Positions 18,586 through 29,180 of a stretch of 33,274 nucleotides of DNA are shown here, piece by piece. This DNA is from Plantago elongata (lineage: Eukaryota > Streptophyta > Magnoliopsida > Lamiales > Plantaginaceae). Each line of letters starts with the position of its first letter. The first letter of the stretch is position 1. Location of the stretch: the NCBI GenBank assembly GCA_036897095.1, contig JAYMSP010001333.1, positions 1-33,274 of the forward strand. Reading direction: 5' to 3'. Under the pieces are notes generated by a model, which was not told the origin of the DNA, ran no database searches, and saw only the letters and a program-made list of their open reading frames with translations. The translations under genes were made by a program, and so were the position numbers.

Positions 18586-20730
18586 GCTTATTAATGTGGG
18601 ATTACGGGTGGGCAAAATCGTCTTTCCAAGAATATATTTTATTTTATTTGTCCTTGTGTGGATTTATATCACTATTCTATAATTTTGATACTCAATTATT
18701 TTCCTATTCTATTATTTTCATACTTATTAAAGGATCAATAATATTTTCTAAATTTGAATTAAGAATTCAAATTTTATGTTCTCATCCTACTAATTTAGTG
18801 GTGTTAATGTAAACGTGATTGACATCGATTTAATAGTATTATAATACTAGTTCATCGTGTAAAATTATTAGAATCTTAAAATCGTTATTACACAACGAAT
18901 GATAAAAAATGTCATTTGGTATTAAAATAATTCTGTCTCGGTTGCTTAGTTTACTACTACAAATTATATAAGAAAATATATTTTAATGTTAAATATAAAG
19001 ATTATTATATTATAAAATATGTAAATATGTATATCACACTCGATATAATATACAGTACATTAGTAGATGAGACATAATAAGAATTTGGGTTAGAATGGTA
19101 GTGAATGTGGTTGGTAAAGGCAAAACCATAATGTAAAAAGGAAACATGATTGTTACTACTTTTCAGGAGGGAAAGCAGATTAAGGGTTATCTTTATTGAA
19201 GTTGTGCAATGCTAATGTTGTTATGCTGGCCAAAATGAGGCGTGCAAATGCAAAAACCTCGAATGTTGAAAATTGCAGGATTTTGGACAAGCTGGGAATG
19301 AAATTAATGAATACTCACTCTTGTGTTTGTTCACAACTTTCCTTTTCCTTTTTCTGGATATAATTTGAGTTTAGTGTATTGTAACTTGATGACCCTATTA
19401 ACACAAATTGAATTATGTCAAATCATATTTTGCTTGTTGGATTTATGCTATAATACCAACTCAGATAGAGTTAAATACTATTTATAAATTTCAAACCTAA
19501 TATATACCACTTCTAAACTCCACTAAATTGCAATTTAAAATCAAATATACAAAACATCGATAAAAAGTCTATAGGGCTGATTGGAGTAGCATCCAAATGC
19601 TCGTTTGAATGCTACTCGGGAATTATGTGTTTGTTATGACATTTAAATACCGAAGATCGAAATGCCTCTACAGTAGCAACATTTTTCTCTACCTATATAA
19701 CAAACCTATAATATCATATCCAATTATAATTCTATACCAAACACAATTTTAACAATCCCACTATAATTCCGATCACTATTCAGGCATTTAAATCGGGGCA
19801 TTTAAGTTGCATGTCAGTCAGCACCTATGTCATTACTTACTAAAAAGAAAAAGTCTAACTCTAATTAGATTAATTAAGTTAGAATTTCAATTGAAATTGA
19901 ATTTTAATTCCATAATTATTCACCCTTCTGAATTCTATTTCCACATTTAGGCATTTGCCACGAATGTTAAATTAAATAGCTGGATGTTCTCTTGTTCCCT
20001 TGTCAGGACGAAAAGGTCCCTCAAATATTCATTGTTTTCCTCAAGCTGGTCACATGATGAACAGATATGGTGGTGAACATCTTTTACCGGGTTCACTATA
20101 ATTATCCTCTATAACCAAAAGCACTATTATCACATTTTGCAATCGAACTATATATAATCACTCTCAAATTGCTTTCTTTTGGAGTTGAATTGATGATTTT
20201 CTGTTGGATAACATTGGAAATATAGTTGTTGATCTTTCGGGTGCGCATTGAATACACCCGGTAAAATCATATACTATAATTCTCCTCCGTTTTAACAAAA
20301 CTGTTCATTTTTACGGGTTATTTAAGTCCGTATGGAGTATATAGAGAAAGCAAAGTCCAAGAAAAGGCAAGGCAGAGCAGAGCGGTCACAGCACACGAAG
20401 CGTTGTCTTGCCATAAATTCACTCACTCATGCACACAAAATCAAACAACAATGCATTCAATGATTCTCTCTTTTTCACATTCGATAAGATCCCTTCATTC
20501 ATTCATTAAATATTTAAACTGGTTATATTATGGTCCGTGCCGTGTAAGCCGTGTAGTATGTCATTTCATATGATTAATGGATCATGGATTCTTTGCTTCT
20601 TTATACCGACGACGATTCACATTGGTGATTGGACTAACTACCTATACGACTTTTACCTTTTACTTCAATTCTTAAGTACAACTACTGGAGCTTATATATT
20701 GAATTTAGTAACCAGATTAAGAATATTTAG
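18586..20730. other. Intergenic stretch, no gene seen
   Basis: AT-rich sequence upstream of the coiled-coil gene. It contains a possible MITE at 19574 and an 11-bp inverted pair TTTTACCGGGT / ACCCGGTAAAA at 20082-20092 and 20256-20266. Short CTCCTCCGT and CCGTATGGAGTAT ends near 20282-20340 resemble Stowaway termini. No supported coding sequence. Confidence 0.5.
19574..19824. mobile_element. Possible MITE with GGGCTGATTGG / CAGTCAGCAC ends
   Basis: The left end GGGCTGATTGG pairs roughly with the right end GTCAGTCAGCAC. CTATA precedes it and CTATG follows it, a weak target duplication. Inside, CATTTAAAT with CCGA or CGGG occurs in both halves in inverted fashion. The length of about 250 bp fits a MITE. 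The inverted repeat is imperfect and the superfamily is not assigned. Confidence 0.4.
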
Positions 20731-20820
20731 ACAACAGAGTGCCATCAGTTGGTAAAATGATTTACCTCTAATGAATAGATCGGAGATTCGAGTCATTTCT
20801 TAGCCGTTTCAAAAAAAAAA
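20731..20820 (+). mobile_element. tRNA-derived SINE, plus-strand copy
   Basis: Starts ACAACAGAGTGCCATCAG, continues AGTTGGTAAAATGATTTACC, then CGGAGATTCGAGTCATTT (B-box-like), and ends TTAGCCGTTTC plus ten A. Each block matches the SINE at 10561-10657 in the same order. Flanks are AGAATATTTA (20720-20729) and AGAAATATTA (20820-20829), an imperfect target duplication. Confidence 0.8.
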
Positions 20821-20935
20821 GAAATATTATCTATTAGATGTTAGAAGTGTAAAAATGTATATTACACGGTTTTCTTTTTGTGATATAGAGATTCATTTAC
20901 TATAAGAGATATCGCGGTATAAGTGCAACTACTTA

Positions 20936-21054
20936 GGCTCTATTATTTTTGTCTGAAAACTCATTAAATTTAGTTTAGTTCTACTTAGTTATATTTTATA
21001 ATATAGTTCCGTTTAGTTTAATTCATAAAATTAGAATTAAAAGATAATTTAGAA
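20936..21054. mobile_element. Tourist-like MITE, copy with TTA target
   Basis: GGCTCTATTATTTTTG follows TTA directly, and the interior has the family's TTTAGTTTAGTTCTACTTAG words. The right end is degenerate, ending near 21054 before TTA. It resembles the left end of the copy at 23384. Confidence 0.45.
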
Positions 21055-21587
21055 TTACTTACACCTATAATATGGAAGTCCCCTATTGGACAATGAAATG
21101 AAGTGAAGGAGGAATTGAATTCAATTTTATGGAGCAATAGAACATGTCAATTTGTTCTTAGTTGGCATGTCATTAAATTACAACAACTTTCTTTCCCAAA
21201 ACAGTGTGATACTCGGTTTTCACGTCTTTATTTTAACTTCTTATTATGTTTATTGGCTTATTGCTACTATCATTTCATTATCACATTCAAAACAAACCTT
21301 CGAATATTGTTACTCAACAATCCACTAGTACACTTTTTCTACTGATTTTTTCAAAGTTGTTGGTAGTAAATACTCTGAGTACACTTGCAGAATCTGTAAA
21401 GAACGATCAATGTAGAGTCACTGTTAAGCAAGATAATGAAAGTAAAGATATGCCGTAGGCAATAAAGATAATAAAATTTTAACCGTTTTAAAAATAAGTA
21501 AGGATATGCAATATAAAATTTAAACTTTTATTAGAGATTATGGCTTTAACTAGCTAGGAAAAGAGGCCAAGTGAAGTAGATATATTA

Positions 21588-21721
21588 AACTATGTTATCT
21601 TCAACTGAAATTTACTGAACTAAATCGTACTGAGAATAAAACTAAGTGTAGCATAAATTATAACTGAGCAAAACTGAATAAAACTGAATTGAATGAGTTT
21701 TTCATTGAAGATAATTGAGCC
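21588..21721. mobile_element. Tourist-like MITE, best-preserved copy
   Basis: This 134-bp element is flanked by TTA at 21585-21587 and 21722-21724. Its ends, AACTATGTTATCTTCAACTG and TCATTGAAGATAATTGAGCC, form a terminal inverted repeat. The interior is rich in AACTGAA(T). A second, partial copy starts immediately at 21725 (GTTGTGTTCTTTTCAA, then a CTTCAGTTCAGTTCAG run), giving two elements sharing one TTA. Confidence 0.65.
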
Positions 21722-21859
21722 TTAAGTTGTGTTCTTTTCAATTCAAATTCACTTCAGTTCAGTTCAGCTCGATTTAGTTATAATATATACATTGTTTCAG
21801 TTAGTCCAATTTAATATATCTTAATTAAGTAATTAATTATGAATGGAACAACATACTAC

Positions 21860-23380
21860 TAAAATACAACTAGTTGTGGTCATTACAAGACATGCACTGA
21901 ATAATTAAACATTGCTAAATGTCCTGTCCCTGAACTGAACATACCAAAACCTTTACAATAATGTTAGAGACTTTGAGTAAAATATGTAATCCAAGTCCCA
22001 AAGTAATTAGTTCTATTTTTTACCTTGTACTAATACACTACGCGAGCATAGTTTATGCATGCAAATGACCGTTTGAGTGGTCATTGAAAGTCCCAAAAAT
22101 TCAAATTTAAAAACTGTAAAAATTATTAGATACTGATCATGACCATAGGAAATTATAATATGATTATGATGAGTACTGAAACAGCAAAGTCAATGTAGTG
22201 TAGTAATATTTGGCGAAGAGTACAAAATTTTAACTGAAAAAAAAGTACTGCATTGTCTTATACAGCAGAAGATTTAGAATGTCATTTACAATCGTGGCTA
22301 ATTCATTCCCATTTCCCACAGTCACAATGTACCTAATTCTGGAACTTACTCTCTTATAATCTAGTGCATGGCTCTTCTCATATTCTAATTTCATTCATGA
22401 TCACTCTTGTTTGTTTCTAAGTTCTAACAGTGTCAAACTTAAACAAATAGTTTACTTCAGTTTTAAAGTTTTGAATTTGAAATTTCATAATCTGCCACTT
22501 ATTACATGAGTACCTCATATTAGATTGTCATAAAATTCAACAGTCACCATTCGAACACCAAACATGCGTAACATATTGTATTTTTGTTATTATACTAAAC
22601 ATGATAATTAGTCACATGTAGTATATATTAGTAAGACTTTTAGTTGCATAAATGGAAGATTCGACTAAGTGACTAATAAGTAAAAGAATTGGAAATAAAT
22701 ATGAATGTGGGTCTAAGTGAGAATATGAGATGTATAATTATCGAAAATATGTATGGTATTTATTTTTTGGTATATAAGAAATGGAATACAAGTTACAATA
22801 GGGTTAGGTATTATAGATCCATAAATTCTTTGAGATTCAAGCACTTACTGTTCATGTATCCTACCAGGCAATAACTAATAATCGCCTATTGGTTCAAGTG
22901 TCTAACTTAGATTCCAGTCACGCAAAATGATCCAGCTCCTCATATTCATCGCAATAAAGTAAGATATAATCATCATCAGATTAGTTTAAATACTTCCCCC
23001 ATTTCTACCCCATTTCTATCCCCATTTCAATTTAGAACTACTGATCCCTCAAATAAAAAATATATTTTTTAATTTATATATTATATCTTATACTCTATTT
23101 ACTATTTTTTTCTACTTTATCCAATCATATTCATAATTTATTACCTTCTTTACTAATTTATCACTTTTTTCTTGAAATTTATATCCGATCTTGCGAGACG
23201 TTCAAACTGACACGGTGGGAATATAATCAATATATACTTATACACATTCCGATGCGGTAGGTGCTTGATAACGATTAAGGAATAAATACAAGTTGAAAGT
23301 AGAGTTGTTTCAGGTAGTGATTGATACAGAGTAGTAAAGTTTTGATTTAATGAATATATAATTGATTAATGTTTGATGAT
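21860..23380. other. Gene-free AT-rich stretch
   Basis: No supported gene, RNA or clear repeat was found. Short open frames here have AT-driven composition and no recognisable motif. Confidence 0.5.
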
Positions 23381-23383
23381 TTA

Positions 23384-23577
23384 GGCTCTATTATATATTT
23401 TTTGAAAGAATTAAAAGTGACTCGAACTCCTAAAGCGTCTTACCAATTGAGCTACACATCATTATCCTTTATTCCCTTTATATAAATAAAACTCATTCAA
23501 TTCCATTCAATCTTCTTAATTATAATTATTATACTTCAATTTCGTTTAGCAAATTTCATTTGAAGGGAGTTGAACCG
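23384..23577. mobile_element. Tourist-like MITE carrying a SINE
   Basis: GGCTCTATT begins right after TTA (23381-23383). The right end ATTTGAAGGGAGTTGAACC matches the right end of the copy at 1228-1355 and is followed by GTA and TTA. The length (194 bp) exceeds the family's usual 120-135 bp by about the size of the tRNA-like segment at 23395-23462. Confidence 0.5.
23395..23462 (-). mobile_element. tRNA-derived SINE, diverged minus-strand copy
   Basis: Minus strand reads GTGTAGCTCAATTGGTAAGACGC (A-box region), then GGAGTTCGAGTCACTTTT (B-box region), then TTTCAAAAAATA. It lacks the spacer between the boxes seen in the other two copies, so it is shorter or belongs to a sister family. It sits inside a MITE. 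An intact tRNA fold is absent, so it is not a tRNA gene. Confidence 0.6.
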
Positions 23578-23584
23578 TAGTTAA

Positions 23585-24582
23585 AAAAATTGAGTGATTT
23601 AAAATGTAGCAACTTCATCAAGATGTTTAAACTGTACAACTCAGTAATAATTGCTACTTCATTATATAGCACTAGCAGGATGTTATGCAGCAGGGACAAT
23701 TTTCTAACCCTGATTGGGTTTACAGGTAATGTAATAGTTAAATACGAAACGAATGGCGGAAAGAGTAGATGATACATGCATACATTTTGGTGCTGAATTT
23801 TTGTAAAAACACAATTTTTGTGGGATTAAAAGATAGCTACATGTTGGTGTACTTCTACTCGATGCGCTCTGCTACTTAACCCAGCAATTGCAGTACCTCT
23901 AGACTAAAAGTCAGAAGCATAAAACATTTGGGTATAGATAGACAGAAATTACCATCAACAAGAGCATGCACTTGAGTACACCCTTTCACAATATCTGGAG
24001 CTAGTTAACATGGTTAGCTCCAGCTCTTAAATTATCTTGACCAGGTAGAGCTCTCCGGTACACAGTTGAGACGTTGCATTAGGAACATCAAGAATTTTCC
24101 ATCTATAGCATGCTTATTGTAACTTACAATGATAAACAACTGATTCCCGAGTTTTGTCTAGCATCCTAGCAGAATCTTGAAGCGTGCCAGTCATAGTACA
24201 GTGGCTCAAAGATTCTTGAAGCAATAGCAGGAATTTTATTTGCCAACTGCAAAGTGTCTTGGATATCACCCTTAGATTACATAATCAGCCATAACTTTCT
24301 TTGACATGAATTAGTGTTATCCTATCCTCTTAAAGAGAATCGTCTTAAAAAACTCTTGTGCTTCCAGTAAACATCGGCTTGTACAGGCTTCTCCATAGCT
24401 GGGGTCCCAAAGTTACCCTTCAAATCAAGTCTCATTCCTTTCGAGATTTGATAAAATAAGGTTGAACAGAAGCACTAAGATGCAGTGCAGCTAACAGAAA
24501 GTACCATGTTTATGACTAAATATCTTTCACCTCATCTCTTTCTAGGAAACGGTAGAAGCTGGCATTAAAATGATGTTGGTCA
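23585..24582. other. Region 3' of the ETF alpha gene
   Basis: No coding sequence is supported. The part next to 24582 must hold the ETF alpha 3' untranslated region; a minus-strand AATAAA at 24235-24240 is one possible poly-A signal, about 345 nt past the stop. The remainder is unassigned. Confidence 0.4.
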
Positions 24583-27500
24583 TTATTTCTTATCAGGAAG
24601 TTTCTCTAACAACTCAGGTATTATTTCAAAAAGATCACCCACGAGTCCATAATCAGCTACCTGCAATTCAAGCATTTTGAGCTGTTGGAATATAGCATAA
24701 CACGAGATCCATACATTATAAAAGTGTATAAACAGGCCCATCATTGTGAACAGATGCAAAGTGACAAGCAAAAACAACAGCAGCACAGCATAATGATTTT
24801 TGAGTACATGCAGCCCAGCTGAGGTAAATCTCAAGTTCAAAGAACGTGTGTAATCAGCAATTTATGACTAATATAATTTTAGGAATATGGTTACTTATAA
24901 GCTTAATACATGGAAGGATAGATAGTTTTATGAATAACTGTAGTACTATCTGTATGAGCAACAACCTATGTGTGAGGAAAAAGTGTGAAAATAAAAGGCC
25001 TACTTGGTATATTACATCCTAGTTTAACCGTTTAACTTCTGCAAGTAATAGCAAGATTCTAATATAGTATATGGCTTTGGCCTTGCATTTTTCTATCCAA
25101 AATCATTAGCCAAGTTACATTAGCATTGGGAAACAATGATGTGAGTTCTTTTTTAATTACTTGACATAAAATGTTTAATAGCTTATTTCATCTGGGCCAT
25201 TATTACTTCGAATTCTAGACAAGCAAGGTGATAAGTATCGCTTCTCATCTATCCTACCAAACAAAATAAAGTAGATGCTAAGTGGCAGGTTACCTAGCAC
25301 CCTCTCAGTGATATATAGGTTATTTACCACTCAATTCCTTGAAAACATGCTATGGGATGGATCCCATTATCAGAGTTATTTAGGCAAACCACTGTTTGTA
25401 TGTGAAACAATGCCCGGTAATACATGGCAGTCAATCCGATTTGTCATAGTTATTCGGAACAAAGCAAAGTTTATACATGAGAGGAGACCCCCCCCCCCCC
25501 CCCCCCCCCCCTTCCCACACACATACACACAATGTATTGTCTCTACCTGGCACAATTCATCGGTTGCCACTCAGCTTTCACAAAAGTAATTTCATCAATA
25601 TCAATATCATACGGATCAGTTTGCCTTTCTTGGATTAGAAAAACAAGGGGTGAGGGGGAGGAGATGACATGATTTGACCCAGACCTGGAAGATAGGTGCA
25701 TCAGCATCTTTATTCACAGCAACAATGACTTTAGAATCTCTTATGCCTGCCAAGTGTTGAATGGCTCCAGAAATACCAATTGCTATGTATAAATCAGGAG
25801 CAACAATTTTTCCAGTCTGACCAACCTGATACATCAGCAAATGTAGATGCATAAAATATAAAAAACGGCATAATGAAAAACCTTTCGAATTACATATGGA
25901 CTAAAATTCATTTGAACTATATGCTGTTTCTATCATAACTTCATGGTGATGATTAAAGTTTACACAAAAAATTCAAGCGCCAAACTTATAACATAGCACA
26001 GAAGTCTGAACTTAACCCCTACAGCAAGTCATATGGGATATGGTTGCATGAATAGATGTGAAAGTGATAGCAGATAACTTGTTGCAGCATTATAAATCAT
26101 AAACAGAGAGCATAAGAAATGGGCACTCAGAAAGCTGAAATAAAATTCATGCCAAACCTGGAGTTCATTCGGAACAAATCCCGCATCAACAGCAGCACGA
26201 GTAGCACCAACTACAAAAATGAGAAATCACATGTTTTTAAATTTCATACAGTAAGTAATGGAAACACATGGCATGCAAAACTTTAGTTCAGCAGAAAAAT
26301 GTTTCCAGTAATTATTATATTATGATGGAAGCAAGATCAGATATTACTGAAGCAGAGTACTTGTATTCTATAAGCTTTAAAGAAACAACCTGCTGCTCCA
26401 AGTTTCTCAGCAAGCTTCTCAATCATTTTGATATTATCAGCACTTTTTATAGCCCGTCCTACTGAGACCACAATGCGTGCACTTCCGAGATCTGGACGCT
26501 CTGTATCTTGTGAGGAGAGCCTAATGTACTTTGATTTCCCAACTGCATCATCTGATAAAATTCTAATTATCAGTCTAAAAACATTTCGACAAATATGCTA
26601 ACTTAGAATTTTCAATTTCAGGAACCAGAAGAACATTGAATCAGATGGAAAAGATTACTGAAGAGATGGCAACCCAGCACTGTATTATGCAGAAAGATGT
26701 AAAAGAACGAAGTCGTGTTTTGCAAAAAATATTAACCAACCTTCAGAGAAGGTTGAGAGATCAACATTTTCAATTACTGCAGCATTAGATTCTGCTGGAA
26801 TTGAAATGGATGGAAAAGACGTAGACCTTATGGTCAATAGGCAAGGTTCTAAACCAGTGTAACGGACTGTGCTCAGGGCATTGCCAGCATAAATTGGCCT
26901 GCCATATGAAAAAAGATGGGGTAAGCAAAGACATTGTATTAATTTACACTTATGAGATGCTACTAAAACAAGAGCTTGGATTCAAGCTTGAACAAGATTT
27001 TAAACTTGAGGAACTGAAATAATTCACCTGACAAATAGATTAGATCCATTGATCTCAATAACATCAGTGATTGGAGAAACATCCAGAAGTGCAGCAGCAC
27101 GGGGGAGTATATTTTTCCCAAAAGAACCTGATGATGCAATAATGTGAGAGTATTTTCGTTTTTGCTGCACAACATGCACTAGTCTAGCCCATGGTTCTGC
27201 CAGTGGATATGTAAAATTGTCTGAATCTGCAAGGAGGACCTAATGACAAACATCAAAAGAAGTTTGAAAAGTGAGTGAGTGACTAAATTGTGCATGTCAA
27301 AAGATACTCACTAACATCAAACTCCCCCCAAAATGCAGAAACAGTTGAAACTTGCAGCAGTTTATTCAATCTGACAGCCTACTTCAGCTACTTCTCTTTC
27401 AAAATACTGTGCATATGTAGGTATGTTTCATCACAATGCAGCTTAACTATTACATATGTTAGAGAACATTAAATTTGTTCAAACTTCACAACGTTATATT

Positions 27501-28600
27501 ACTGTAATGAACATCAGACATCAGTGTTTCTTCATCTCCAAAGAACGCTACAATGACTGATATTCACAAATAAGGATTTGAAAATGCCTAACAACAAGAC
27601 AGTTGGTATCCCAGAAAACAACGGAGAACGGAAAGTAAAAACACAAAAAGGAGCATAAATATGGAGAAGGTAGGAAAAGCCTCAGTTGCACGTGGAGTTT
27701 GTCACAACCTTCTGTATATACACGTTCTATTCCGAATCTATAACACCTTGATAAAAGGGTAATGATTGCAGCATATGCATTAAAACCGGGTAATACCTTG
27801 TGTTCAGTGACTCAGTCCAACTCTGGACAAACCGAGTCTCATTAGAGTTTGGTATCTACCCCTACAATTCTAGTGAGTGTTTAGATTTTCTAAGATGAAA
27901 GTTGTAATCTCTGTTTACCAATGTACCGAAAATACACATTAAGTACACTTGCATTACTTATAAAACTCATAGCCTTGCAACCATGGAGCACTTCATTTTG
28001 CCTTTTAGCATTCAAAGTCTTACCCACCATTAATCCTAACATAGTAACATACTATATATCTCTATATCCTTACACCGTACACGTCTATCCTATTAAAAAT
28101 TCATTGCAGAAGTGTAATCGAACTCCTAATCAAACTTTATCTCAATCACACAAACAGATATAAAAAATAAAATCAAATGAAGCACGAATCAAAGCAATAA
28201 ACAATTTAAGAAAGGAAACATTAAGAAACTAATTTTAGATGAGTACCTGAGAAACAGAAGGATGGAAGGAAGCAGCATGAGCAGCAGCCTCATGTAAAGA
28301 GGGACCGGAACCAGCAAGCAGCAACGAGACAGGATTGTCCTCTCCCAGAGACTTAGCAGCCTCTACAGCACTCCACGATGAAGCTTTTACAGCGCCTCCT
28401 TCGTGTTCCGCTAAAACCAGTGTGCTTAGCTATTGATTTGTTATTTGTACATATTGATGGATCATTAGATTAAATTGCCCATTCTAAATTGTGATGAGTT
28501 GATTGGATTAAAGGACACTTACAGATCGAGATGAGCAGAGAGGCGCACAATTTGATAATGAGTGTTTCCGAAATGCTCCGAGCATCGCACGAACTGCCAT
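24583..28600 (-). CDS. ETFA: Electron transfer flavoprotein subunit alpha, mitochondrial, eight exons
   Basis: Exons are 28523-28600, 28247-28429, 27028-27239, 26741-26898, 26390-26551, 26158-26210, 25685-25825 and 24583-24660. Every junction has GT-AG borders and matching phases, giving 354 residues, the normal family length. ETF alpha binds FAD and, with the beta subunit, passes electrons from matrix dehydrogenases to ETF:ubiquinone oxidoreductase, in plants during branched-chain amino acid and lysine breakdown. Residues 1-26 are Arg/Ser-rich with no acidic residue, as in a mitochondrial presequence. Exon 2 starts at [15 protein letters not shown]-domain landmarks are [31 protein letters not shown] and, from about residue 294, [16 protein letters not shown]...VIVAVN, which satisfies the full ETF-alpha signature. 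It ends [20 protein letters not shown]. Introns 2 and 7 are each about 1 kb. No damage is seen. Confidence 0.96.
25488..25511. repeat. 24-nt poly-C (poly-G in the ETFA intron 7 transcript)
   Basis: An uninterrupted C24 lies in intron 7 of the ETF alpha gene. In the transcript it is a G24 run able to form G-quadruplexes. It lies well inside the intron, about 170 nt past the donor. Run length may be inexact. Confidence 0.85.
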
Positions 28601-29180
28601 TATTTGAATGGTATGGTACACTACTGCTTTAATTTCAGTTTCAGATATCAGAGTTGTTCCTGTAATTTATCGAGCTGGAAACGACACAGTTTTTGTGGAT
28701 TCACTTGCCACGTCATTGGACTGGTGTTCACGCATAATAGATGACTAGATGTAGAGAAGTCATCATCTATATCCAGGATCCAAAATGAATCACGGAATAT
28801 GATTGATATCTTTACCTCGTTTCGTAGAAGACGTTTGGTAGCCTGGTAAGCCGCATTTTAGAGGTTTTTGAACTTGTGAATCTCGTGTTTGATAACGTCT
28901 TAACATGTAGGGCTAAGTAATGCTGTCCAATGGCTTAATTTCCGGGCAGGACAAATACTAGGCCCAGATTTTGTCATGTGGATTGGGGATTGAAATGATG
29001 GGATTAACTAAGACCTACTCATGGGCTGGTGCTAAGTAATCCAACAATTTAGTCCAGTTTCCAGCATAGCAGTCAGCCCACAGTTCTTGAGTTTTGGCCC
29101 AATATACCCCCATCTGATTCACGACAAAAGCGACTGCATCGTCATTTTTCCAAATAAAAAAAACAGCTTGAATTACGACA
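28601..29180. promoter_or_regulatory. Shared promoter region of ETFA and the PDF1B relic
   Basis: These 580 bp separate the ETF alpha start codon (minus strand) from the proposed start of the deformylase pseudogene (plus strand), so the two are head-to-head. No clear TATA box was found for either, consistent with housekeeping-type promoters. Frames crossing this area show no family resemblance. Confidence 0.4.

Noticed and set aside
23395..23462. Possible tRNA gene on the minus strand
   Set aside because: A- and B-box-like words are present, but the acceptor stem and full cloverleaf are missing and an A-rich tail follows; read as a SINE.
25275..25589. Plus-strand open frame with a Pro run
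   Set aside because: The Pro run is the translation of the poly-C tract in ETFA intron 7.
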